Shown: piece by piece, positions 52,001 to 59,705 of the stretch
Numbering within the stretch: the stretch's first letter is position 1
Layout: each line of letters starts with the position of its first letter
Origin: Domibacillus iocasae
Lineage (GTDB): Bacteria > Bacillota > Bacilli > Bacillales > Domibacillaceae
Reading direction: 5' to 3'
NCBI RefSeq assembly: GCF_001750285.1
Contig: NZ_MAMP01000022.1
Span: 496,001 to 560,000 of the forward strand
Length of the DNA: 64,000 nt
Made by a program: the position numbers and the translations under genes
The notes under the pieces: generated by a model
What the model saw: the letters and a program-made list of their open reading frames with translations, nothing else
The model's database searches: none
What the model was told of the DNA's origin: nothing

Positions 52001-53275
52001 ATGGGAATGACGATGTCAGAAAAGATTTTGGCGAAAGCAGCCGGACATTCTAATGTTAAAGCGGGGGATATTGTCTGGGTGAAAGCCGATATCGCCATGA
52101 TGCACGATCTGTTAGGCCCCTGGTTAATCGACGGCGGATTTCGGCGATTAGGAGGAAAATTATTCGACAAAGAGAAAGTCGTTGTCGTTTCCGACCACTG
52201 CACACCTCCCGCGACGGTGCAGCAAGCCGACATTTTAAAATTCACCCGTGATTGGGCGAGAGATCAAGGCCTGCCTTATTATTATGAATTTGAAGGTCCA
52301 TGTCATCAAGTCATTGTTGAACACGGACATGTGCGGCCGGGCAGATTAATTCTCGGAACTGACTCGCATACGTGCATGGCTGGCGGGTTAGGCGCATTCG
52401 CGACTGGCATCGGCTCAACAGAAATGATAGGTGTCTTACTGACTGGCGAAACGTGGATGAAAGTACCGGAAACAATCAAGGTTATCTGGGACGGAGAGCT
52501 TCCGCACGGTGTATACGCCAAAGATATTGTTCTAAAAACAATAAAAGATATTGGCCATGCGGGTGCAACGTATCAAACCATTGAATTTTCGGGGAGCGCT
52601 ATTAAAAGCTTATCGATGGACGAAAGATTGGTGCTATCGAACATGGCCGTTGAAGCAGGGGCAAAGACCGGCTTGATTGAACCGGATGAAACAGTCATTG
52701 AATTTTTACGATCAAAAGGTGTAGACGATGGACTCGAGACGGTGCGAAGTGATGAAGATGCGTCTTATGCTCAAATTTTACACTACAACGCGTCTGAATT
52801 GGAGCCGCAAGTCGCTTGTCCGCATGAGGTCGATAACGTTCATCCAATCAGTGCAGTAGAAGGAAAAGCAGTCGATCAAGTATATTTAGGGTCCTGTACA
52901 AATGGGCGTATAAGCGACTTAAGAGTAGCGGCGGAGATTTTAAAGGGGAAGAAAATCGCGAAAAACATTCGCTGTCTTGTTGTACCAGCGTCACAGCATA
53001 TTTGGATGGAAGCAAATAAAGAAGGCATTTTAGAAATATTGACAGAAGCCGGATGCATCGTAAACATGCCTTCATGCGGTGCGTGTGGCGGTTTTACAAG
53101 CGGAGTTATTGGAGCCGGAGAGGTCGTTATGTCTTCATCAAACCGCAATTTTAGAGGACGGATGGGAAGCTCGGAAGGAGAAGTGTATTTAGGTTCTCCA
53201 GCAGCAGTTGCCGCAACAGCCATTGAGGGGAAAATCACGGATCCCCGCAAATATCTTCTGCAGGGGGTCAGATAA
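52001..53275 (+). CDS. Aconitase-family hydro-lyase large subunit (LeuC-like)
   Basis: A 424-residue large subunit of the HacA/LeuC2/DmdA group. [4Fe-4S] ligands are in LGSCTNGRISDL and MPSCGACGG; also LGTDSHTCMAGGLGAFATGIG and the GR-F-GRMGS segment NRNFRGRMGSSEGEVYLGSP. With the next gene it should isomerise or hydrate an unsaturated dicarboxylic acid. Since no leuA or leuB lies here and the neighbours are catabolic, a role in leucine synthesis is unlikely; 2,3-dimethylmaleate or mesaconate-type hydration is possible. Confidence 0.92.
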   Translation: MGMTMSEKILAKAAGHSNVKAGDIVWVKADIAMMHDLLGPWLIDGGFRRLGGKLFDKEKVVVVSDHCTPPATVQQADILKFTRDWARDQGLPYYYEFEGPCHQVIVEHGHVRPGRLILGTDSHTCMAGGLGAFATGIGSTEMIGVLLTGETWMKVPETIKVIWDGELPHGVYAKDIVLKTIKDIGHAGATYQTIEFSGSAIKSLSMDERLVLSNMAVEAGAKTGLIEPDETVIEFLRSKGVDDGLETVRSDEDASYAQILHYNASELEPQVACPHEVDNVHPISAVEGKAVDQVYLGSCTNGRISDLRVAAEILKGKKIAKNIRCLVVPASQHIWMEANKEGILEILTEAGCIVNMPSCGACGGFTSGVIGAGEVVMSSSNRNFRGRMGSSEGEVYLGSPAAVAATAIEGKITDPRKYLLQGVR

Positions 53276-53276
53276 C

Positions 53277-53774
53277 ATGTCATATAAGATTCGCGGACGC
53301 GTATGGAAGTATGGAGACAACATCAACACCGATATTATTTCACCAGGACAATATATGAGCCAGCCTGTCGAAAAACAAGCCGAGCATGCCATGGAAGCCA
53401 TTGACCCTGAATTTTCTAAGAAAGTACGGCCGGGGGATATTTTAGTTGCCGGTCATAATTTCGGTTCTGGTTCAAGCAGAGAAACCGCACAAATGGTTTT
53501 GAAGCACCATGAGATCGGTGCGATTATTGCAAATTCATTTGCACGCATTTTTTATCGAAATTCAATAAATGTTGGGCTTCCAGTCGTGGATATGAAAGAT
53601 ACATCTGTCATTCTAGAAGGAGATGAAATGGAAGTCGATCTTTTGGAAGGCAAAATTATCAACCATACACAAGGGACAGAATACCAAGGGACAAAGCTTC
53701 CAGAACATTTGATTGAAATGGTACAGCTTGGCGGATTAGAGCCATATCTCGCGAAAAAATTAAAGTTTTCATAA
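53277..53774 (+). CDS. Aconitase-family hydro-lyase small subunit (LeuD-like)
   Basis: A 165-residue swivel-domain subunit: GRVWKYGDNINTDIISPGQY, the active-site AGHNFGSGSSRETA loop and ANSFARIFYRNSINVGLPV. Its length matches the archaeal/HacB-DmdB type rather than the ~200-residue leucine LeuD. The ATG lies two bases after the large-subunit stop behind GCAGGGGG. Confidence 0.93.
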   Translation: MSYKIRGRVWKYGDNINTDIISPGQYMSQPVEKQAEHAMEAIDPEFSKKVRPGDILVAGHNFGSGSSRETAQMVLKHHEIGAIIANSFARIFYRNSINVGLPVVDMKDTSVILEGDEMEVDLLEGKIINHTQGTEYQGTKLPEHLIEMVQLGGLEPYLAKKLKFS

Positions 53775-53797
53775 AGAAGAAGAAAGGGGGAAAGAAA

Positions 53798-54691
53798 ATG
53801 AACCTGCCAAATAAAGTGGAGATTATTGAAGTAGGTCCGAGGGACGGCCTTCAAAATGAAGCAAATTTTATTCCAACAGAACAAAAAATTGGGCTTATTC
53901 ATGCGCTAAATAAAACTGGGATAAAGAGAATGGAAGCAACGTCATTTGTTCATCCCGTCTATGTTCCGCAGATGAAAGATGCGAAAGAGGTACTGGCGGG
54001 GATGGAACAAGATCGGAGCATTCAATACATGGTGTTAATCCCGAATGAAAAAGGTTATGAACGAGCAGTCGAAAATGGCGTGCGTGCTCTTTCTCTTGTT
54101 GTTGGTGCCAGCGACAGTTTCAACATAAAGAATGTGAAAATGTCAAGAAAAGATTCTATGAAAAGGTTTGAAGGCGTCGTTAGAAAAGCAAAAAATCAGG
54201 ACATGTTTGTTCGATACAATATTGCCACTGCTTTTTGGTGTCCTTATGAAGGGAAAGTGGATTCGAGCACAGTATTAGAAATGGTCGACCGGATTGATGA
54301 TTTGGGCGCTGATGAGATTGTCTTATGTGATACAATCGGCAAAGCGAACCCTAAGCAGGTCTTAGATTTATTTCAGAAAGTGACGGACTGCCAGCCGAAA
54401 GCGATGATCACAGCACATTTCCATGATACATATGGCCTCGCTCAAGCAAATGTGCTGGCAGCCTTAGAGTCAGGGATTATCCGGTTTGATACAGCTATTG
54501 GGGGATTGGGAGGTTGTCCATTTGCTCCAGGAGCGGCAGGGAATGTAGCAACAGAAGATGTTGTATTCATGTTAAATGAAATGGGAATTGAGACAGGCAT
54601 TAACCTGACTGAGTTAAGGAAATGTGTTGATTTTATTAAAAGGCTAACAGATCGTGACTTGACTGGGCACTATCATAAGATAACAGTATAA
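53798..54691 (+). CDS. HMG-CoA lyase-like enzyme
   Basis: A 297-residue DRE-TIM lyase: EVGPRDGLQNE (Arg and metal Asp), metal ligands in AHFHDTYG, and catalytic Cys in the loop GGLGGCPFAPGAAGN. It would split a 3-hydroxy-3-methyl acyl-CoA to a 2-oxo or 3-oxo acid and acetyl-CoA. B. subtilis mvaB (yngG) works in leucine breakdown next to acyl-CoA genes that are missing here, so another branched acyl-CoA such as citramalyl-CoA may be the substrate (inference). Confidence 0.93.
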   Translation: MNLPNKVEIIEVGPRDGLQNEANFIPTEQKIGLIHALNKTGIKRMEATSFVHPVYVPQMKDAKEVLAGMEQDRSIQYMVLIPNEKGYERAVENGVRALSLVVGASDSFNIKNVKMSRKDSMKRFEGVVRKAKNQDMFVRYNIATAFWCPYEGKVDSSTVLEMVDRIDDLGADEIVLCDTIGKANPKQVLDLFQKVTDCQPKAMITAHFHDTYGLAQANVLAALESGIIRFDTAIGGLGGCPFAPGAAGNVATEDVVFMLNEMGIETGINLTELRKCVDFIKRLTDRDLTGHYHKITV

Positions 54692-55064
54692 AGCAGTTTC
54701 TATTATCGAATTTATTATTTAAAAACATACATTTAAAATTTTTATTTCAATACGGTTAACGTTCATTTTAAAAGATTTAACATGGAGTTTCTACATGTGC
54801 AAGGTCTTGGCAGAGGTTTGATTAAGCTAAAAAACAGTTAACTGTTTACAACTCCCATGCTGTCTCTCCATGTTAAATTTCCACTTAATATGCTATTCAT
54901 TTTTCTTTTGCTGAATAACAGCAATTAATTAAGCAAGCAAAAAAATTGCTCAAAAAAATAATCGGTTAAAAGATTAACAGAAACGAATGATTAATAAATA
55001 TTATTTCAATTATTATAATAACTGAAATAGATGTCGTTGAACAAAAATTAAAGGAGGCATCTAC
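54692..55064 (+). other. 373-bp intergenic region with inverted repeats
   Basis: TTTAACATGGAG (54776) and CTCCATGTTAAA (54866) are exact 12-bp arms 78 bp apart. Between them lies the palindrome ACAGTTAACTGT (54834-54845), whose half equals the elements flanking the sigma-54 promoter. No T-run terminator is visible for the operon. Before the next gene, TTAATA-N17-TATAAT (54991-55019) is a promoter candidate, and TATTTCA/TGAAATA (55002/55023) bracket its -10. Confidence 0.6.
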
Positions 55065-56036
55065 ATGTTTGGATCAAATTTAAAGGAAAGTTTTGAATTT
55101 TTCGCAAAAGGAAATTCATTAATTTTAATTGATGATACAAAAGCCATAACCGATGCTGCCATTATTTGTTTAGCCAAATATACAACTGTTACAACAGTAA
55201 ATTGTATGGTAACAAACGCTTGCGGAATGCTGTCAATTTCTATGCCTGCCCAAATAGCTGAAAAAGCAGGTCTTTATTCTCAAACTAGGTATGAGAATAG
55301 AAGCGAATCTACACGCAATTATACTTTCTCAATAGATGCTGTTGAATCAACAACTGGCATATCTGCATTCGAAAGATCATTTTCAATCCAGAAGTTTGCT
55401 AAAACCCTTTCTATAAGCGGATTCATAAGCCCTGGACATGTATTCCCTGTAGTAGCTAAATCTACGAATTTATTTGATAAGCAAACAGTTATTGAAGGCG
55501 CATTAACTGTAGCTAGAGAAGCAACTGAAGAAGACTCATTAGTAACCGTATGCGACATACTAAATGATAAAGGGGAAATGGCTAATGCTTTGTATGCTGC
55601 AGAACTAGGTAAAAAGCTTAATATACCAATCATTTTTCTTTCTGATTTACTCCTATTAGAGATCCAAAAAGAAAATTTCACAGTGAGAAAAAATATCACT
55701 GAATTTTTTTTACATAACAATTCAGTGCTTCTCTATAATTATGAAATTGCAGACAAGACGTGTGAGGTTATAATCAACAAATCAAATATAAATAACTCAA
55801 TTTTAGAAATGAAAAAAATGCGATATTTTCTAAATGAAAACAGTCAATACTCTAGTAAATCTATTGTTTACACTGAATCATTTTCTCAGGCAATTAAATC
55901 GCTAACAGCGGGAATAGATATAGTCGTAATTTTTAAAGTGGACACTAAATACTTATTCCCTTATTCAATGATAGTTAAAATGATTTTTCAAGATTTAGAG
56001 AAAGAAATTGAAGGAAATCTACAAGAGATTTCTTAA
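55065..56036 (+). CDS. Divergent DHBP synthase (RibB)-like protein
   Basis: A 323-residue protein whose first ~200 residues follow the 3,4-dihydroxy-2-butanone-4-phosphate synthase fold: SFEFFAKGNSLILIDDTKAI, FSIDAVESTTGISAFERSFS, SGFISPGHVFPVVAKSTN, YAAELGKKLNIPIIFLSDLL. The acidic metal loop DDEDRENEGD of RibB is reduced to DDTKAITDA, so catalysis is doubtful. The last ~110 residues, at the place of a GTP cyclohydrolase II domain, are unrecognisable. Its own promoter and inverted repeat precede it. Proximity to FMN-dependent enzymes suggests a flavin-related or regulatory role. Confidence 0.65.
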   Translation: MFGSNLKESFEFFAKGNSLILIDDTKAITDAAIICLAKYTTVTTVNCMVTNACGMLSISMPAQIAEKAGLYSQTRYENRSESTRNYTFSIDAVESTTGISAFERSFSIQKFAKTLSISGFISPGHVFPVVAKSTNLFDKQTVIEGALTVAREATEEDSLVTVCDILNDKGEMANALYAAELGKKLNIPIIFLSDLLLLEIQKENFTVRKNITEFFLHNNSVLLYNYEIADKTCEVIINKSNINNSILEMKKMRYFLNENSQYSSKSIVYTESFSQAIKSLTAGIDIVVIFKVDTKYLFPYSMIVKMIFQDLEKEIEGNLQEIS

Positions 56037-57206
56037 TAGAAACCCATTAAAAGCAAAAGTTTTATTCTAATTAAGGCTCTGGGTTTAGAGCTTTACGAGT
56101 AGTGTATTCGCATTGTAGGAATTAATTCTATTGTAATAGATATAGGCTTGTTAAAAGAATAGAGTAAGTTATAAAAGATTTCCTATCTCCATTATACTTG
56201 AGCGTTTTGCAATTGTAGACGAATTGCTAAAGTTTTGATGTAGACTGGGGATATGTTCTCAGTGTAGGTTATTTAGAAGGCAATCTGGACCATGCGAGCC
56301 TAATTATTTAATCAGCTATAAATGTACACAATAGTAAATGAAAAGGCTGCCAAACTATAAAGAAGAGCTGCCTTTTTGTTATGGACCAAAAAACGGACAG
56401 CTGGACATAAGAGAAGATGACCATGCAGAAAGAGGAGCGAAAATTGTTAGGCTTACCACTTAACTAGAAGAAGAAAAAGTTCTTGCTTCAGATTTCGATA
56501 AATGGCATTTAATCTTAACCGATGACTAGTGCTTCCATATTTAAATGGTATGTAATAAAAAATCTTTAAGCTCTTTTCAATCGTTTTTAGGAATAAAGTA
56601 AGGAGAAGATATTAGATGGTAATAGAACACCAAAACAACCCTTTCCATAACCTTCTTAATATAAAAGAAATTAATGTGTCAAATCGAGCCGCAGAAATTA
56701 TAGAAATATAAAAAGCTCATTTTTTATATCCCTTTCCTTACCCAAAATGTATACATTGCTCAGTCCTCTAATATAAGGTTAAGCAGGACTTTGGTTTTAT
56801 CTCAATCTGTTTGGGATAAAATTTTTCCTTTATAATAAACATTTCCGTCTCTTTCCAACAAGTGATTCAATGAAAAGAAGCGCTCTGTTGATTCTTCTTT
56901 TGAAACAGTTCGATTCACTTTTTTCTCCTGTAGGGTCTGTGTATTCTTCTGTATTAAAGACACAAAATGTAATCAGAGGGTGAAGGTAATTTTAGTTAAT
57001 TAACAAATTAAATAGTTTCTAAAGAGATTGAGTGTCTAAAATTTAAAAGTTTTAGACACTCTTTTTTATTCATAATAAAGAGCTCATATTATAGGTATTT
57101 AGCATCTAGAATTCAGTCTAAAATAAACGTCTAAAATATAACAAAATTGCGGATGTTAGGTGGTATAATATGGATAGGGAATAATAATAAGAGGTGAAGG
57201 ATTAAA
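56037..57206 (+). other. 1.2-kb AT-rich region with remnants
   Basis: No intact gene of normal size. A hairpin (AAAAGGC ... GCCTTTTT) lies at 56340-56377. A 31-codon frame at 56616-56711 (MVIEHQNNPFHNLLNIKEIN and so on) follows AAGGAG and may be a gene stub. A perfect 12-bp terminator follows at 57030-57067. Two direct copies of GTCTAAAATA at 57116 and 57129, and an extended -10 TGGTATAAT at 57162-57169, belong to the XRE gene control region. Confidence 0.5.
57030..57067 (+). terminator. Perfect hairpin terminator in a gene-poor stretch
   Basis: GAGTGTCTAAAA and TTTTAGACACTC enclose an 8-base loop and are followed by T6. The arms carry the GTCTAAAA word found twice upstream of the XRE gene. 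Confidence 0.8.
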
Positions 57207-57275
57207 ATGATAACGAAAAAATATTTCACCGTAAAAAATTCAAAAAGCGCATTAGGGCATGCTGATGAAAAATAA
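57207..57275 (+). CDS. 22-residue leader peptide overlapping the XRE gene
   Basis: An ATG behind GAGGTGAAGG opens MITKKYFTVKNSKSALGHAD-EK, whose stop overlaps the XRE start region. The XRE gene has a poor ribosome site of its own, so its translation is probably coupled to this peptide. Confidence 0.5.
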   Translation: MITKKYFTVKNSKSALGHADEK

Positions 57276-57627
57276 GAAATCATATTCTGTGCTGGGTGAT
57301 AGGTTAAAGATGGCTAGAGTAAGAAAGGGATGGTCACAAACAGAAGTGGCCGAGAAAATTGGTGTTTCTTTTTCCAGTTTATCGGGATACGAACGCAACT
57401 ATCGAAAGCCGCCAACAGAAACACTTGCGCATCTAGCAGGCTTGTATGAAGTATCCATTAGCTGGCTGCTTGGGATTGGACAAAATGGATATGAAACACA
57501 GGATGAAGAAGCAGTTATTAAAGATCCAGAACTCGATTATTGGTACAAACAGCTTCCGTATTGGAGTGAAAAAGATCTTCGTAAGCTTCAGAAAGTCTGG
57601 GAGCTGATTAAAGAGGAAAAACTTTAA
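57265..57627 (+). CDS. XRE-family transcriptional regulator
   Basis: About 120 residues. The N-terminal helix-turn-helix (LGDRLKMARVRKGWSQTEVA; EKIGVSFSSLSGYERNYRKP) is of the phage-repressor/SinR class, and a C-terminal helical part (DYWYKQLPYWSEKDLRKLQK) may mediate oligomerisation. ATGs at 57259 and 57265 are both possible. The paired GTCTAAAATA repeats upstream are candidate operators. It sits next to a serine recombinase, as on mobile elements. Confidence 0.85.
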   Translation: MKNKKSYSVLGDRLKMARVRKGWSQTEVAEKIGVSFSSLSGYERNYRKPPTETLAHLAGLYEVSISWLLGIGQNGYETQDEEAVIKDPELDYWYKQLPYWSEKDLRKLQKVWELIKEEKL

Positions 57628-57658
57628 TTTTTTAATTCTATATGAAATGGTGACCTTT

Positions 57659-58261
57659 ATGAAACTGGGTTACGCCAGAGTTAGCACAATTGGCCAGGAT
57701 TTAGAGACACAGATAGAGCGACTAGAATCAGCCGGTGTAGAAAAAGATCAACTATTTATTGAAAAAGTGACCGGAATAAAAATGGCAGCACGAGAACAGA
57801 TTAAAGCACTCTTAAAACACGCTCGGTCTGGTGATCACATTTATGTAACTAAAATAGATCGTTTGGCTAGGAGTATTTTAGATTTAAATAAAATTGTTAG
57901 TGAATTACTGGAGAAGGGGATCAGCATAACATTCATAGATCACAATATGACATTTAAAGCTGATGCAAAAGATGACCCATTTCAAATGCTGCTGTTTAAT
58001 ACACTTGGTAGCTTTACACAATTTGAACGAGATATGATTGTTTCTCGAACAGGAGAAGGTCGAAAACGAGCCATGAATAACGGCAAAAAGATGGGACGGA
58101 AAGCACAACCAGACCAGAATATTAAGCAAGCTATAAAGCTTTTCGAAGCAAGAGAAGAAAAAAGAATGACCATTTCCGATATTTCAAAATTAACGGGTGT
58201 TCCGAGGTCTACAATTTATGCGGAATATAAAAAATTAAAGAACCAGATGATTAAAACTTGA
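57659..58261 (+). CDS. Serine recombinase (resolvase/invertase family)
   Basis: A 200-residue site-specific recombinase. It has catalytic Ser in GYARVSTIGQDLETQ, DRLARS and FTQFERDMIVSRTGEG with catalytic arginines, the long E helix, and a C-terminal helix-turn-helix (TISDISKLTGVPRSTIYAEY). It belongs to the Tn3-resolvase/Bin group. No transposase or obvious res site lies alongside, so it is probably left from a transposon or plasmid. Confidence 0.92.
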   Translation: MKLGYARVSTIGQDLETQIERLESAGVEKDQLFIEKVTGIKMAAREQIKALLKHARSGDHIYVTKIDRLARSILDLNKIVSELLEKGISITFIDHNMTFKADAKDDPFQMLLFNTLGSFTQFERDMIVSRTGEGRKRAMNNGKKMGRKAQPDQNIKQAIKLFEAREEKRMTISDISKLTGVPRSTIYAEYKKLKNQMIKT

Positions 58262-58490
58262 TTCTGACTCGATAGCAATGTTTAGGATTAATTAAGGTGA
58301 GTATTTTCATAAGTAACTTTGATGAAAAGTGGCCAAGAGCCGCTTTTTTTAATGATTTACGTAAAGGGAAAAATAAAATAGCAAATTTAACTTTCAAAGT
58401 TTATCATTTAAATAGGTCATTAATTTAGTAAGAATAGTAAATAAACTAAATCTCTCATAAGACAAAACTAATAAAAAGTGGTGATATTAA

Positions 58491-58718
58491 TTGATAGAAG
58501 AAGTTTAGTATAGAATTAAAGAATTTGAAGGAGAGACTTTCTATCAAATTAGAGGTAGTGAATTTACTTATCAAATAAAAGGTAACGCCTTATTACTAAG
58601 TAGAACAAATCGCTTAATTTCCAAAAGCGTTTTTAAAGAGGCATTACAATACCTGCCATTAGAAACTACCGGTCCAGTACAACACTTACAAGGTCCCTCT
58701 TTTTTTACGCTATCCTAA
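58491..58718 (+). pseudogene. Small gene with premature stop
   Basis: The frame reads LIEEV, then TAG, then YRIKEFEGETFYQIRGSEFT and YQIKGNALLLSRTNRLISKS, continuing to VQHLQGPSFF. The conserved-looking sequence beyond the early stop argues for a recently inactivated ~75-residue gene of unknown function. Confidence 0.5.
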
Positions 58719-58773
58719 TGGATGATAGAGTGAGGAGAAAGGACTGGTAAACTTTTAGAAAGAGAGTGAAATT

Positions 58774-59047
58774 ATGAGTAACAATATTATCCGATATGAT
58801 AAAGGGATTTACATACAAGTAATTAAAGCCTATTTATATGAGTCGAAAAGTCATCGTCAGATCCCAAGAAGAAATCCTCCAAGTAGATGCTCCTGCAAGG
58901 GGTGGTGGCTTTCTTGCTATGGAAATATTACACCGCTTCGGCATTGATGGATCAAAAAAAGAAATTTTTTTAAAAAAGAGTTTGGATGAAGAGTATCAAA
59001 ATGCTTCTGGTTCATATAGACAAGGGCTTGAACTCTTAAGAAAATAA
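58774..59047 (+). pseudogene. Frameshifted small gene
   Basis: ATG 58774 gives MSNNIIRYDKGIYIQVIKAY and LYESKSHRQI in one frame. From about 58865 the coherent sequence EEILQVDAPARGGGFLAMEI continues in another frame to QGLELLRK. A single indel near 58860-58870 joins them into a ~90-residue protein. The family is not recognised. Confidence 0.55.
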
Positions 59048-59072
59048 AAACTCAATAGAATGGGGATTCATT

Positions 59073-59192
59073 ATGGGAGACGTTACTAAAACTCAAAAAA
59101 TGTATCGGATACTTAAAAACAATAACATTGATATAAGTTCTATTAATAGTGATGACATAACAACCATACTAAAGGAATTTATGTTGGGATAA
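59073..59192 (+). CDS. 39-residue hypothetical protein
   Basis: MGDVTKTQKMYRILKNNNID followed by ISSINSDDITTILKEFMLG. Soluble, with a GGGG-type weak ribosome site. It is the first of three short tightly spaced frames in the decayed island. Confidence 0.35.
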   Translation: MGDVTKTQKMYRILKNNNIDISSINSDDITTILKEFMLG

Positions 59193-59219
59193 TTTTACAA
59201 ATAGGCTTTCTCATCTTTC

Positions 59220-59390
59220 ATGAAAGAAGCAAATATAACACTTCACACTGTTACGAATGGTCTTAAGGAATTCATCAATCAAACTGGATATGCAAGCAAT
59301 AAATACTCGGATACATTATCCAAGATGGTTGAAAACTTAATGGAAAGAATAAAACAAGCAAAGTCGATTGAAGAAGAGGAACGTATATGA
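59220..59390 (+). CDS. 56-residue hypothetical protein
   Basis: MKEANITLHTVTNGLKEFIN and a C-terminal helix (LSKMVENLMERIKQAKSIEE). No clear ribosome site. Charged amphipathic helices suggest a real coding past. No family recognised. Confidence 0.4.
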   Translation: MKEANITLHTVTNGLKEFINQTGYASNKYSDTLSKMVENLMERIKQAKSIEEEERI

Positions 59391-59415
59391 AAAAATAGAA
59401 TTAATATTGGATAGG

Positions 59416-59547
59416 ATGCAAAAGGAAGCAGAAGAAGGCAGAAGTCTCTTCAAGACTATAGGATCCGCCTTTAAGGTAGCTGGTATAGTTGCATTAGGAT
59501 TAGGGTTAGTTGCAGCAACCAAAAATCCAACAGTGCTTAAAGAGTGA
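59416..59547 (+). CDS. Possible 43-residue single-pass membrane peptide
   Basis: MQKEAEEGRSLFKTIGSAFK, then VAGIVALGLGLVAATKNPTV, a single membrane segment. A TGA ends the frame, but readable codons continue to a TAA about ten codons later, so the end may be mutated. An upstream TTG at 59407 is an alternative start. Confidence 0.3.
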   Translation: MQKEAEEGRSLFKTIGSAFKVAGIVALGLGLVAATKNPTVLKE

Positions 59548-59705
59548 GTAAAAGCGGCTACAAAGTTCAAAAGATAATTATGGTAATTTTTTAAGAAGTT
59601 ATCAATGACTGATAATGGTAACGGTGTAGAAGATTTGTAATCTCCTACTTCTATTGTAGTCAATTGATGATGTGTAATGACAAGGTACAGAATGGAGAAT
59701 CGACA

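Noticed and set aside
53208-53276. Longer N-terminus for the LeuD-like subunit
   Set aside because: The extra 23 codons overlap the large-subunit gene, lack a ribosome site and do not match the family N-terminus.
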